A stretch of DNA of 64,000 bases, from positions 62,001 to 126,000 of the forward strand of contig NZ_BONC01000002.1 of assembly GCF_016862515.1 (NCBI RefSeq), in the 5' to 3' direction. Origin of the DNA: Asanoa iriomotensis. Lineage in GTDB: Bacteria > Actinomycetota > Actinomycetes > Mycobacteriales > Micromonosporaceae. The translations under genes and the position numbers were made by a program. Position 1 is the stretch's first letter; the number at the start of each line of letters is the position of its first letter. Under the pieces are notes generated by a model. It saw nothing but the letters and a program-made list of their open reading frames with translations, had not been told where the DNA came from and made no database searches. Shown here piece by piece: positions 47,958-57,342 of the stretch.

Positions 47958-49079
47958 ATGTGGCAAGCCGAAGTCCGCGTCGACCTTGACGCGATCCGCG
48001 ACAACGTGGCCCGGTTGCGCGCCGGCACGAGCGCCGCGGTGATGGCGGTCGTCAAGGGCGACGGCTACGGCCACGGCATGGTCCCGGCCGCCCGCGCGGC
48101 GCTCAAGGGCGGCGCCACCTGGCTCGGCGTCTGCACCCTCGACGAGGCGCTCGGCCTGCGCCGGGCCGGCATCACCGCACCCGTCCTGGCCTGGCTGCTC
48201 AGCCCCGGCCTGCCGCTGCACGAGGGCGTCGCCAACGACATCGACCTGAGCGCCGCCAGCCTCGGCCAGCTCGACGAGATGATCAAGGCAGGGCAAAGAG
48301 CCGAACGCCCCACCAGGGTCCATCTCAAGATCGACACCGGCCTGTCCCGCGGCGGCGCCACCGCCGACGACTGGCCGGCCCTGGTCGAGGCCGCAGCCAA
48401 GGCCGAGGCCGACGGCGCGATCGAGATCGTCGGGGTGTGGAGCCACTTCGTCTACGCCGACGCGCCCGGCCACGAGACCATCGACAACCAGCTAGCGGCG
48501 TTCCGTGACGCGATCGCCGTCGCCGAGCGGCTCGGTGTCCGGCCCCCGCTGCGCCACATCGCCAACTCGGCCGCCACGCTGACCCGCCCCGACGCCCACT
48601 TCGACCTGGTCCGCCCCGGCATCGCGGTCTACGGCCTGTCCCCGGTGCCGGGTGAGCAGTTCGGGCTGCGCCGTGCGATGACGGCGCGGGCCCGGGTGAT
48701 GCTGGCCAAGCGGGTCCCGGCCGGCACCGGCGTCTCCTACGGCCACACCTACACGACCACCCGGGAGACCACGCTCGCCGTGGTCCCGCTCGGCTACGCC
48801 GACGGCGTGCCGCGGCACGCCTCCAACCTCGGCCCGGTCGCCATCGCGGGGGAGCGGCACACCATTGCCGGCCGCGTCTGCATGGACCAGATCGTGCTCG
48901 ACGTCGGCGACCAGCCGGTCGCGCCCGGCGACGTGGCCACCCTGTTCGGCGCCGGCGACAACGGCGAGCCCACCGCCGACGACTGGGCCGACGCCATCGA
49001 CACCATCAACTACGAGATCGTCACCCGGTTCGGGAGCACCAGGGTCCCTCGGGTGTACGACGGCGAGGACGGTGAATGA
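47958..49079 (+). CDS. alr: Alanine racemase
   Basis: 373 residues from ATG 47958 (MWQAEVRVDLDAI). Makes D-alanine for peptidoglycan. The PLP lysine lies in VMAVVKGDGYGHGM (about residue 38) and the catalytic tyrosine in GVSYGHTYTT (about 265). RPGIAVYGLSP is also typical. The frame opens 14 codons upstream without homology. Stop overlaps the next gene (ATGA). Confidence 0.96.
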   Translation: MWQAEVRVDLDAIRDNVARLRAGTSAAVMAVVKGDGYGHGMVPAARAALKGGATWLGVCTLDEALGLRRAGITAPVLAWLLSPGLPLHEGVANDIDLSAASLGQLDEMIKAGQRAERPTRVHLKIDTGLSRGGATADDWPALVEAAAKAEADGAIEIVGVWSHFVYADAPGHETIDNQLAAFRDAIAVAERLGVRPPLRHIANSAATLTRPDAHFDLVRPGIAVYGLSPVPGEQFGLRRAMTARARVMLAKRVPAGTGVSYGHTYTTTRETTLAVVPLGYADGVPRHASNLGPVAIAGERHTIAGRVCMDQIVLDVGDQPVAPGDVATLFGAGDNGEPTADDWADAIDTINYEIVTRFGSTRVPRVYDGEDGE

Positions 49080-50140
49080 GCACCCGACGCCGCGCGGGAA
49101 TCGTCGGCGCGGTGGTCGGTCTGGCCGCGGCCGGGATCGCCACCGGGATCGCGGTCGAGCGTGCGGTCGTCCGCCGCTCGAAGCGCGGCGTGACTGACCC
49201 CTACGTGGACGAGCCCTTCGACCGACTGCCCTACGACGAGGTCCTGGCCGTCAGCACCGCCGACGGCACCGACATCCACGTCGAGGTGGTCGAGCCGACG
49301 GTGGCCGAGCCGGCGGAGGCGACCATCGTCTTCGTCCACGGTTTCTGCCTCGACATGGGCACGTTCCACTTCCAGCGCACCGCCCTGACCGCCCGCGGCG
49401 AGCACCGGATGGTCTTCTACGACCAGCCCGGCCACGGCCGCTCCGGCAAGCTGGAGACCGGCGAATACGAGCTGCCCGCGCTCGGCGAGACGCTGCACGC
49501 GGTGCTCAAGGAGACCGTGCCCGACGGTCCGCTGATCCTGGTCGGCCACTCGATGGGCGGCATGACCATCATGGCCTTCGCCGAGCTCTACCCGCAGTTC
49601 TTCGAGCACCGGGTGCGCGGCTGCGTGCTGATCGCCACGTCCGGCGGCCTGATCGACGAGACCCGCCTCGGCCTGCCCGCGCTGATCGGCCGGGTCGGCG
49701 GCCCGCTGCTGCCCCTCGTCAACAGCGCCACCCGGCTGACGGGCCCGACCATCGACCGGGCCCGGGTCGCCGCGACCGACCTGGCCTGGCTGCTCACCCG
49801 CCGCTACGGCTTCGGCGAGTCGCGCCCGAGCCCCTCGCTCGTGTCCTATGTGGAAAAGATGAACGCGCGCACCTCGGTCGACACCGTCGCCCGCTACCTG
49901 CGCACGCTCTACACCCACGCGCGCTACCCGGCACTGGTCGCGCTGGAGCGCACCCCGACGGTCATCATCGTCGGCGACAAAGACATGATCACACCGGTCG
50001 CGCACTCCGAAGAGATCCTCCGGCACCTGCCCGACGCGGAGTTCGTGAAGATCAACGACAGTGGGCACGTCGTCATGCTCGAACACGCCGACGAGGTGAA
50101 CACGTTGCTCATCGCCTTCCTGGAGAAGATTTCCGCATGA
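49076..50140 (+). CDS. Alpha/beta hydrolase, membrane-anchored
   Basis: 354 residues. A hydrophobic N-terminal segment (GIVGAVVGLAAAGIATGIAV, residues 7-26) suggests a membrane anchor. Oxyanion region VFVHGFCLDMGTF, nucleophile LVGHSMGGMTIM, acid VGDKDMITPV and histidine in DSGHVVMLEH form a full triad. Substrate unknown. It regularly lies between alr and tsaE in actinobacteria, coupled by ATGA overlaps on both sides. Confidence 0.9.
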   Translation: MSTRRRAGIVGAVVGLAAAGIATGIAVERAVVRRSKRGVTDPYVDEPFDRLPYDEVLAVSTADGTDIHVEVVEPTVAEPAEATIVFVHGFCLDMGTFHFQRTALTARGEHRMVFYDQPGHGRSGKLETGEYELPALGETLHAVLKETVPDGPLILVGHSMGGMTIMAFAELYPQFFEHRVRGCVLIATSGGLIDETRLGLPALIGRVGGPLLPLVNSATRLTGPTIDRARVAATDLAWLLTRRYGFGESRPSPSLVSYVEKMNARTSVDTVARYLRTLYTHARYPALVALERTPTVIIVGDKDMITPVAHSEEILRHLPDAEFVKINDSGHVVMLEHADEVNTLLIAFLEKISA

Positions 50141-50622
50141 TCGAGCTGACCACCGTTGACGACACCCGGGCGTTCGGGTTCCGGCTGGCCGCGCTGCTGC
50201 GCCCCGGCGACCTGGTCGTGCTCACCGGCCCGCTCGGCGCCGGCAAGACCGCGCTGGTCCAGGGCATCGGCGCCGGGCTCCACGTCAACGGCGACATCAC
50301 CTCGCCGACCTTCGTGATCGCCCGGGTGCACCGGCCGGACCAGGCACGGGGCGGCACCGTCCCGCTCGTGCACGCCGACGCCTACCGGATCGGCACCGCC
50401 GCCGACCCGCTCGCCGAGATCGACGGGCTCGACCTCGACGCCTCGATGGACGACGCGGTCACGGTCGTCGAGTGGGGCGAAGGCATCGTCGAGCAACTGC
50501 GCGACGACCATCTGCGGGTACGCATCGACCGGCGCGACGACGACACCCGGGTCGTGGAGTTGGTGCCGGCCGGCGGCGACTGGGCGGCCCGGATCGCGAC
50601 CCTCACGCAGGACGCCCGGTGA
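50137..50622 (+). CDS. tsaE: tRNA t6A synthesis ATPase TsaE
   Basis: 161 residues. P-loop GPLGAGKTAL (residues 31-40), TSPTFVIARVH and VVEWGEGIVEQL are the TsaE marks. It energises the TsaBDE complex that makes N6-threonylcarbamoyl-adenosine at tRNA position 37. tsaB and tsaD lie just downstream. ATGA overlap with the hydrolase and GTGA with ung. Confidence 0.95.
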   Translation: MIELTTVDDTRAFGFRLAALLRPGDLVVLTGPLGAGKTALVQGIGAGLHVNGDITSPTFVIARVHRPDQARGGTVPLVHADAYRIGTAADPLAEIDGLDLDASMDDAVTVVEWGEGIVEQLRDDHLRVRIDRRDDDTRVVELVPAGGDWAARIATLTQDAR

Positions 50623-51302
50623 ACCTGACCGACCTGCTCCCGCAGGAGTGGCAGACCGCGCTGGCCCCGCACCTCGACCCGGCCGCGACCGCCGACCTGG
50701 GTGCGTTCGTCGACGCCGAATACCAGGCGACCACGATCTTCCCGCCGCTGCCGGACCTGTTCACCGCCTACCGGCTGTGCCCGCCGGCACACACCCGGGT
50801 CGTCATCCTGGGCCAGGACCCCTACCACAAGGCCGGCCAGGCGCACGGGCTCAGCTTCAGCGTGCAGGCGGGCGTACGCGTGCCGCCGTCGCTGCGCAAC
50901 GTCTACAAGGAACTCGCCGCCGACCTCGGCGCCGCCGCACCCGACGGCGGTGACCTGCGTGGCTGGGCCACACAAGGGGTGCTGCTGCTCAACGCGGTGC
51001 TGACGGTGCGCGAGGGCGCGGCCGGTTCGCACGCCAACAAGGGCTGGGAGGCGTTCACCGACGCCACCATCGAGGCGCTCCAGGACCAACCCGAGCGGGT
51101 GGTGTTCCTGCTCTGGGGCAGCTACGCGCGCAAGAAGGCGGCCCTGGTCACCAACCCCGCGCACGTGGTGCTGGAGGCCGGCCACCCGAGCCCGCTCAAC
51201 CCCCGCGGCTTCCTCGGCAGCCGCCCGTTCAGCGCGGCCAACAAGGCCCTCGCCGACGCCGGCCTGACCCCGATCGACTGGAGCCGCTCGGCTCCGGCCT
51301 GA
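50619..51302 (+). CDS. ung: Uracil-DNA glycosylase, family 1
   Basis: 227 residues from GTG 50619, overlapping tsaE (GTGA). Removes uracil from DNA. The catalytic Asp67 lies in GQDPYHK, and the C-terminal motif HPSPLNPRGFLG holds the active histidine. LLLNAVLTV is also typical. It is an insertion between tsaE and tsaB, which are adjacent in many genomes. Confidence 0.96.
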   Translation: MNLTDLLPQEWQTALAPHLDPAATADLGAFVDAEYQATTIFPPLPDLFTAYRLCPPAHTRVVILGQDPYHKAGQAHGLSFSVQAGVRVPPSLRNVYKELAADLGAAAPDGGDLRGWATQGVLLLNAVLTVREGAAGSHANKGWEAFTDATIEALQDQPERVVFLLWGSYARKKAALVTNPAHVVLEAGHPSPLNPRGFLGSRPFSAANKALADAGLTPIDWSRSAPA

Positions 51303-51311
51303 CGAGCCGGA

Positions 51312-51317
51312 TAAGGT
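51312..51317 (+). promoter_or_regulatory. -10 hexamer TAAGGT for tsaB
   Basis: TAAGGT ends 7 nt before GTG 51325, which supports that codon as the start rather than the GTG at 51316. Confidence 0.5.
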
Positions 51318-51324
51318 GCATATC

Positions 51325-51990
51325 GTGCTGGTTCTCGTCCTCGACACGTCGACGCCCGCGGTTACCGCGGCCGTGGCCGACGTCACTTCGACCGGCCAGG
51401 CCGTCACCGCCGAACTGCGCGCGGTCGACGGGCGGGCGCACGGCGAGCTGATGGCCCCTGAGATCGACCAGGTGCTGCGCCAGACCGGTGCCACCGTCCG
51501 CGACCTGCGGGCGATCGTCGCCGGCACCGGCCCGGGCCCCTTCACCGGCCTGCGGGTCGGCCTGGTCACGGCGGCCAGCATGGGCCAGACCCTGGGCATC
51601 CCCGTGTACGGCGTCTGTTCGCTCGACGCCCTCGGCGGCGTGCCGGGCCAGGTCACCCTGGTCGCGACCGATGCGCGCCGGCGCGAGGTCTACTGGGCGC
51701 TCTACGACCCGACCGGCACCCGGATCGACGGCCCGCACGTCGACCTCCCAGAGGTGGCCGCCGAGCGCGCCGCCGCCGCGACCGTCGCGGTCGGCGACGG
51801 CGCCCTGAAGTACGCCGACCGCATCGGGCTCAAGGTGCTCGACGAACCCCGCTACCCGATGGTCGACGCGTTCGTCCGGCTGGCCGCCGACCGCGTCCGC
51901 GGCAACGCGCCCGGCGAGCCGCTCACCCCGCTCTACCTCCGCCGCCCGGACGCCGTCGCGGCGGGAGGGCACAAGCCGGTGCTGCGGTGA
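51325..51990 (+). CDS. tsaB: tRNA t6A synthesis protein TsaB
   Basis: 221 residues from GTG 51325 (MLVLVLDTSTPAV). ASKHA-fold partner of TsaD. GTGPGPFTGLRVGLVTAASM is the hallmark; VCSLDALGG and VATDARRREVYWALY follow. GTG 51316 would add three residues. Overlaps rimI by four bases (GTGA). Confidence 0.94.
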   Translation: MLVLVLDTSTPAVTAAVADVTSTGQAVTAELRAVDGRAHGELMAPEIDQVLRQTGATVRDLRAIVAGTGPGPFTGLRVGLVTAASMGQTLGIPVYGVCSLDALGGVPGQVTLVATDARRREVYWALYDPTGTRIDGPHVDLPEVAAERAAAATVAVGDGALKYADRIGLKVLDEPRYPMVDAFVRLAADRVRGNAPGEPLTPLYLRRPDAVAAGGHKPVLR

Positions 51991-52424
51991 CGATCACCCT
52001 CAGCCGGCTGCGCTGGTGGCACATCGCCGACCTGCTGCCGATCGAGCAGGACCTGTTCGGCGACGAGAAGTGGTCGGCCGGCATGTTCTGGAACGAGCTG
52101 TCCAGCGGCCATTTCTACCTGGTCGCCGAGGGCGAGGGACGGATCATCGGGTACGGCGGCCTCGCGGTCAACGGCGACGAGGCGTGGATACAGAACATCG
52201 CGGTGCGGCGGGACGCCCAGCGCCAGGGCATCGGCCGCAGGATGCTCGAGGCGCTGCTGGCCGAGGCCGAGCGGCAACGCGCCCGGGCCGTGCTGCTCGA
52301 GGTCGCGGTCGACAACGCCCCGGCGCAGAAGCTCTACGCCACCTATGGTTTCGAGCCCATCGGCGTACGCCGGGGCTATTACCAACCCAGTAACACCGAT
52401 GCGCTGGTGATGAGACGTGACTGA
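51987..52424 (+). CDS. rimI: Ribosomal protein S18 alanine N-acetyltransferase-like GNAT
   Basis: 145 residues. GNAT fold with the acetyl-CoA loop [19 protein letters not shown] and the C-terminal [21 protein letters not shown] followed by GYY. RimI normally acetylates the N-terminal Ala of S18. The tsaB-rimI-tsaD order is conserved in bacteria. Overlaps tsaD by 8 nt. Confidence 0.93.
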   Translation: MTITLSRLRWWHIADLLPIEQDLFGDEKWSAGMFWNELSSGHFYLVAEGEGRIIGYGGLAVNGDEAWIQNIAVRRDAQRQGIGRRMLEALLAEAERQRARAVLLEVAVDNAPAQKLYATYGFEPIGVRRGYYQPSNTDALVMRRD

Positions 52425-53460
52425 CGAACCTTTGGTCCTCGGCATCGAGACCTCTTGCGACGAGACGGGCGTCGGCATCGTGCGGGGCACGACGCTGTTG
52501 GCCGACGCACTGGCGTCCAGTGTGGACCTGCATGCCCGGTTCGGCGGCGTGGTGCCCGAGGTGGCCAGCCGCGCGCACCTCGAGGCCATGGTGCCGACCA
52601 TGCAGCGCGCGCTCGACGAGGCCGGCGTGACGCTCGCCGACGTCGACGCGATCGCCGTCACCGCCGGTCCCGGCCTGGCCGGCGCGCTGCTCGTCGGGGT
52701 CGCCGCGGCCAAGGGCTACGCAATCGCCGCGGAGAAGCCGGTCTACGGCGTCAACCACCTCGCGGCCCACGTCGCGGTGGACACATTGGAGCACGGCCCG
52801 CTGCCGGAGCCCGCGATCGCGCTGCTGGTCTCCGGCGGGCACTCGTCGCTGCTGCTGGTCGACGACCTGGCCGGCGGCGTCGTGCCGCTCGGCTCGACCA
52901 TCGACGACGCCGCGGGCGAGGCGTTCGACAAGGTGGCCCGGCTGCTCGGCATGCCGTTCCCGGGCGGCCCGCCGATCGACCGCGCGGCCCGCGAGGGGCA
53001 GGCCACGATCGCCTTCCCGCGTGGCCTCACCGCGGCCAAGGACCAGGCCGCGCACCGGTTCGACTTCTCCTTCTCGGGGCTGAAGACCGCCGTGGCGCGC
53101 TGGGTCGAGGCGCGCGAGCGGGCCGGCGAGCCCGTACCGGTCAACGACGTCGCGGCGTCCTTCCAGGACGCGGTGTGCGACGTGCTGACCGCCAAGGCGA
53201 TCGACGCCTGCCGGCAGAATGGCGTCGAGACCCTGGTGATCGGCGGCGGCGTGGCCGCCAACTCCCGGCTGCGTGCGATGGCCGAGGAGCGGGCGGCGAA
53301 GGTCGGCATCACGGTGCGGGTGCCGCGGCCGAAGCTGTGCACCGACAACGGCGCGATGGTCGCCGCGCTCGGGTCGCACCTGGTCGCCGCCGGCGTGCGG
53401 CCCAGCCGGCTGGATCTGCCCGCCGACTCGGCGATGCCGTTGACGCTCGTGAGTGTGTAG
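52417..53460 (+). CDS. tsaD: tRNA N6-adenosine threonylcarbamoyltransferase TsaD
   Basis: 347 residues, GTG start. The metal-binding histidines are H114 and H118 in [24 protein letters not shown] near the start, [11 protein letters not shown] and [12 protein letters not shown] are diagnostic. It transfers the threonylcarbamoyl group to A37 of tRNA with TsaB and TsaE. Its TAG shares a base with the next GTG. Confidence 0.97.
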   Translation: MTDEPLVLGIETSCDETGVGIVRGTTLLADALASSVDLHARFGGVVPEVASRAHLEAMVPTMQRALDEAGVTLADVDAIAVTAGPGLAGALLVGVAAAKGYAIAAEKPVYGVNHLAAHVAVDTLEHGPLPEPAIALLVSGGHSSLLLVDDLAGGVVPLGSTIDDAAGEAFDKVARLLGMPFPGGPPIDRAAREGQATIAFPRGLTAAKDQAAHRFDFSFSGLKTAVARWVEARERAGEPVPVNDVAASFQDAVCDVLTAKAIDACRQNGVETLVIGGGVAANSRLRAMAEERAAKVGITVRVPRPKLCTDNGAMVAALGSHLVAAGVRPSRLDLPADSAMPLTLVSV

Positions 53461-53726
53461 TGTCCGGCAACGTGATCGTGCGCATGTGGGAGGTCCGCGC
53501 CGAGCCCGGGCGCATGCCCGACCTGGTCGAGTGGATCTGCGACACGGCCCTCCCGCGGATCGAGGTCAGCCCGCTGCACATCACCAGCGAGGTGTTCTCG
53601 TCGTCCGACGACCGGTGCGTCGTGATTTCCAGATGGCGCAGCGACCCCGAGCGGCTGGCCGCCCCGCCACCGCTGCTGGTGGCCAGGCCACCGCACGAGT
53701 GGGACTTCACCCTGGTCGACCGATAA
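53460..53726 (+). CDS. Small hypothetical protein, ferredoxin-like fold possible
   Basis: 88 residues from GTG 53460 (MSGNVIVRMWEVRAEPGRMP), coupled to tsaD by TAGTG. The strand-helix-strand pattern with VVISRWRSDPERL resembles antibiotic-biosynthesis-monooxygenase-like domains, but no catalytic residue can be named. Its tight coupling to tsaD suggests co-expression. Function unknown. Confidence 0.7.
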   Translation: MSGNVIVRMWEVRAEPGRMPDLVEWICDTALPRIEVSPLHITSEVFSSSDDRCVVISRWRSDPERLAAPPPLLVARPPHEWDFTLVDR

Positions 53727-53770
53727 TCGGTGGCGCCGCCCGAAGTTGATCATTTAACTTCGGCCCTGCT

Positions 53771-55468
53771 ATGCGGCCCTTACCCGTCGCCGACCCCGGC
53801 GATCCCGACGTCCGGTCGGCCACCCGCTACCTGGTGTGGCTGGCGGCCCGCACCTGGCGTTCGCTGCTGGCCGCGATCGCCTTCGCCACGCTCTGGATGG
53901 TCAGCCAGGCGCTCGTCCCGGCTACGGTCGGGCGCGCGATCGACGCCGGCCTGACCGCCCGTGACTCCGGCGCACTGCTCCAGTGGGGCGCCGTGCTGCT
54001 CGGCCTCGGCGTGGTGACAGCGGCGACGGGCATCCTGCGCCACCGGATGGCCGCGTTCAACTGGCTCTCCGCCGCCTATCGCACCGTCCAGCTCACCGTC
54101 GCCCAGGCCAACCGGGTCGGCGCGACGCTGCCCAAGCGGCTGGCCACGGGCGAGGTGGTCAGCATCGGCACCTCCGACATCAACCACATCGGCGGCGCGC
54201 TCGACATCACCGCCCGCGGCACCGGCTCCCTGGTCGCCGTGGTCACCGTCGCCGTCATCCTGCTCAACACGTCCGTGCCGCTCGGCCTGGTCGTCGTGCT
54301 CGGCGCGCCGGTGATGGTGCTGGTCGCCGGCGCGCTGATCAAGCCGCTGCAACGCCGCCAGCAGGTCTACCGCGACCAGGAGGGCAAGCTGACGACCCGG
54401 GCCGGCGACATCGTGGGCGGCCTGCGGGTGCTGCGCGGCGTGGGTGGCGAGTCGACCTTCGCCGGCCGCTACCGGGCCGAGTCGCAGGATCTCCGGTCCG
54501 CGGGTGTACGGGTGGCCCGCATCGAGTCGCTGCTGGCCGCCTCGGAGGTCCTGCTACCGGGCATGTTCCTGGTGCTGGTCACCTGGCTCGGCGCCCGGTT
54601 CGCGCTGCGCGGCGAGATCACCGCCGGGGAGCTGGTCGCGCTCTACGGCTACACGGCCTTCCTGGTCAGCCCGCTGCGCCAGCTCACCGAGGCGATCGAC
54701 CGGATCACGAAGGGGCACGTCGCCGCCCGGCGCGTGGTGCGGATGTTCACCCTGGTGCCGGAGTTCGCGTCCCCGCCCGCGCCGACCACCGCGGCGCCCG
54801 GGCCGCTGCGCGACGAGGAGTCCGGGCTCACCGTCCAACCAGGACGGTTCACCGCGGTGGCCGCCAAGGATCCGGGCGACGCGGCCGCGATCGCCGACCG
54901 CCTCGGCCGGTTCGCCGACGGCACGGTCACCCTGTCCGGCGTACCCCTGGCGGATCTTGACCTCTCCGACGTCCGTCGGCGGATCCTGGTGGCCGACAAC
55001 GACGCCCGGCTGTTCGCCGGTCCGCTGCGCGGCGAGCTCGACCCGCGGGCCGTGGGCGACCAGGCGGTCGAGGCCGCGCTCGAGACCGCGAGCGCCCGCG
55101 ACGTGGTCGACGCGTTGCCTGACGGGCTCGACGCCGCGGTCGCCGAACGCGGCCGGGAGTTCTCCGGTGGCCAGCAGCAGCGGCTCAAGCTGGTCCGGGC
55201 GCTGGTCGCCGACCCGGAGACGCTGGTGCTGGTCGAGCCGACCAGCGCGGTCGACGCGCACACCGAGGCGCGGATCGCGGCCCGGCTCGGCGCCGCCCGG
55301 GCCGGCCGCACCACCGTGGTCTGCACCACCAGTCCGCTGGTGCTCGACCGGGCCGACGAGGTGGCCTTCGTCGCGGACGGCCGGGTCGTCGCCGCCGGCA
55401 CCCACCGCGAGCTGCTGCGCGACCGACCCGACTACGCCGCGGCGGTTACCCGAGGGGAAGACGAATGA
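53771..55468 (+). CDS. ABC exporter half-transporter with a lost ATP site (partner 1)
   Basis: 565 residues: six membrane segments (about 20-300) and a C-terminal nucleotide-binding domain. The Walker A place holds AAKDPGDAAAIA, with no GxxGxGKS/T, and Walker B reads LVLVEPTS, with V488 in place of Asp. The H-loop is TTSP, without histidine. Only the signature FSGGQQQR (464-471) is intact. It can supply a signature to the partner but should not bind ATP normally. Partner 2 follows 73 nt downstream. ATG 53771. Confidence 0.92.
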   Translation: MRPLPVADPGDPDVRSATRYLVWLAARTWRSLLAAIAFATLWMVSQALVPATVGRAIDAGLTARDSGALLQWGAVLLGLGVVTAATGILRHRMAAFNWLSAAYRTVQLTVAQANRVGATLPKRLATGEVVSIGTSDINHIGGALDITARGTGSLVAVVTVAVILLNTSVPLGLVVVLGAPVMVLVAGALIKPLQRRQQVYRDQEGKLTTRAGDIVGGLRVLRGVGGESTFAGRYRAESQDLRSAGVRVARIESLLAASEVLLPGMFLVLVTWLGARFALRGEITAGELVALYGYTAFLVSPLRQLTEAIDRITKGHVAARRVVRMFTLVPEFASPPAPTTAAPGPLRDEESGLTVQPGRFTAVAAKDPGDAAAIADRLGRFADGTVTLSGVPLADLDLSDVRRRILVADNDARLFAGPLRGELDPRAVGDQAVEAALETASARDVVDALPDGLDAAVAERGREFSGGQQQRLKLVRALVADPETLVLVEPTSAVDAHTEARIAARLGAARAGRTTVVCTTSPLVLDRADEVAFVADGRVVAAGTHRELLRDRPDYAAAVTRGEDE

Positions 55469-55541
55469 GGGAGCGCAGCGACCGAATCAGCCAGCTCAGC
55501 GCAGCGGGCTCAGGCCGGGTCTCGCGAAGCGAGACACGAGC
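55469..55541. repeat. Possible REP-like spacer between the exporter genes
   Basis: 73 nt with GAGCGCAGCGACC, two AGC..GCTCAG tracts and a perfect hairpin GTCTCGC-GAA-GCGAGAC at 55519-55535. The AGCGA/GCGAAGCGAG style is unlike nearby coding DNA. The hairpin lies directly before the ATG at 55542. Confidence 0.45.
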
Positions 55542-57332
55542 ATGAGCCGGCAACTGCCCGTCGCGGATGCACGCGAGGTGCGGCGGTACGCGCGGCGGCT
55601 GGTGCGCCGGCACCCGCGCCAGCTCGGGCTCGTGCTCGGGCTGCACGGTCTGGCCGCCGTCGCTGGCCTGGTCGCGCCGCGGCTGCTGGGCAACCTGGTC
55701 GAGGGCCTCTCGGCCGGCACCAGCACCCGCACGGTCGACGAGATCGCGCTGGCCATCGCCGGTTTCGTCGTGGCACAGGCGGTGCTGACCCGGTTCGCCT
55801 CGTTCTGGTCGGCCCGGCTCGGCGAGCGGGTGCTGGCCGAGCTGCGCGAGGAGTTCGTCGACCGCATCCTGGCGATCCCGCTGTCCACCGTGGAGCGTGC
55901 GGGCACGGGCGACCTGCTGACCCGCACCTCCCGCGACGTCTCGGCGCTGTCGCACAGCGTGCGGTTCGCGATGCCGGAGACGCTGATCGCGATCGTCACG
56001 GCGGCGTTCGTGGTCGGCGCGATCGTGCTCACCAGCCCGCTGCTGGCCCTGCCGTGCCTGATCGCGGTGCCGTTGCTCTGGTTCGGCACCCGCTGGTACC
56101 TGCGCCGGGCCCCGGCCGGCTACCTGCGGGAGAACGCCGCCTACTCGGACATCACCGACGGCATCAGCGAGACCGTCGAGGGTTCCCGCACCACCGAGGC
56201 GCTGCGCCTGCAGGATCGCCGCCGGGCCCGCACCGACGGCGACATCGCCCGCTCCTACGCCGCGGAGCGCTACACGCTGATGCTGCGCACGGTCTGGTTC
56301 CCGATCGTCGAGGTCGGCTACGTGGTGCCGGTGGTGGCGACGCTGCTGTTCGGCGGCTGGTTCTACCTCGAGGGCTGGGTGACGTTGGGCCAGGTGACCG
56401 CCGCGACGCTCTACGTGCAGGCGCTGGTCGACCCGCTCGACCGGCTGCTGTCCTGGCTCGACGAGCTGCAGGTCGGCGGCGCCTCGCTGGCCCGCCTGCT
56501 CGGCGTCGCCGGCAAGCCCGCGCCCGCGTCGGCGAAGTCGCCGTCGTCTCGCGGCGAGCGCCTGGTGGCCGAGGGTGTGCGATACGCCTATGTGGAGGGT
56601 CGCGACGTCCTGCACGGCATCGACCTGGTGGTCGAGCCCGGCGAGCGGCTGGCCATGGTGGGCCCGTCCGGCGCCGGCAAGTCGACGCTGGGCCGCCTGC
56701 TGGCCGGCATCCACGCGCCGACCGCGGGCTCGGTGACGGTCGGCGGCGTCCCGCTGGCCGAGCTGCCGCTGGCCGAGCTGCGCTCGCACGTCGCCCTGGT
56801 GACACAGGAGCACCACGTTTTCATCGGCACCGTGCGCGACAACCTGGTGATGGCCAAGCCGGGTGCCACCGACGAGGAGGTGCGGTCGGCCCTGGCCGCC
56901 GTCGACGCGCTCGACTGGGTCACCGCCCTGCCGTCCGAATTGGACACCATGGTCGGCACGGGTGGCCACGCGGTGCCGCCGGCACAGGCCCAGCAGCTCG
57001 CGCTGGCCCGGCTCGTGCTGGCCGACCCGCACACGTTGGTGCTCGACGAGGCCACCTCGCTGATCGACCCACGGGCGGCCCGGCATCTGGAACGCTCACT
57101 CGCCGCAGTGCTCCAGGGGCGCACGGTGATCGCGATCGCGCACCGGTTGTTCTCGGCACACGATGCGGACCGGGTCGCGGTCGTCGAGGACGGGCGGATC
57201 ACGGAGCTGGGTTCCCACGCCGAGTTGGTCGCGGCCGGGGGCTCGTACGCGGCGCTCTGGGAGTCATGGCACGGCACAGGCGGGCATTCGAGCCAGAAAC
57301 GGCGAGAAAGTCCTTATTCGACAGTGGCGTAA
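55542..57332 (+). CDS. ABC exporter half-transporter with a lost signature (partner 2)
   Basis: 596 residues from ATG 55542 (MSRQLPVADAREVRRYARR). Six membrane segments, then a nucleotide-binding domain. Walker A GPSGAGKST (374-382) and Walker B LVLDEATS (D502, E503) are intact, as is the H-loop (IAIAHRLF). The signature is VPPAQ (478-482) in place of LSGGQ. With partner 1 it makes one complete ATP site and one fully lost site. The frame is open upstream inside partner 1, without meaning. Substrate unknown. Confidence 0.92.
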   Translation: MSRQLPVADAREVRRYARRLVRRHPRQLGLVLGLHGLAAVAGLVAPRLLGNLVEGLSAGTSTRTVDEIALAIAGFVVAQAVLTRFASFWSARLGERVLAELREEFVDRILAIPLSTVERAGTGDLLTRTSRDVSALSHSVRFAMPETLIAIVTAAFVVGAIVLTSPLLALPCLIAVPLLWFGTRWYLRRAPAGYLRENAAYSDITDGISETVEGSRTTEALRLQDRRRARTDGDIARSYAAERYTLMLRTVWFPIVEVGYVVPVVATLLFGGWFYLEGWVTLGQVTAATLYVQALVDPLDRLLSWLDELQVGGASLARLLGVAGKPAPASAKSPSSRGERLVAEGVRYAYVEGRDVLHGIDLVVEPGERLAMVGPSGAGKSTLGRLLAGIHAPTAGSVTVGGVPLAELPLAELRSHVALVTQEHHVFIGTVRDNLVMAKPGATDEEVRSALAAVDALDWVTALPSELDTMVGTGGHAVPPAQAQQLALARLVLADPHTLVLDEATSLIDPRAARHLERSLAAVLQGRTVIAIAHRLFSAHDADRVAVVEDGRITELGSHAELVAAGGSYAALWESWHGTGGHSSQKRRESPYSTVA

Positions 57333-57342
57333 CCGGTCGTCC

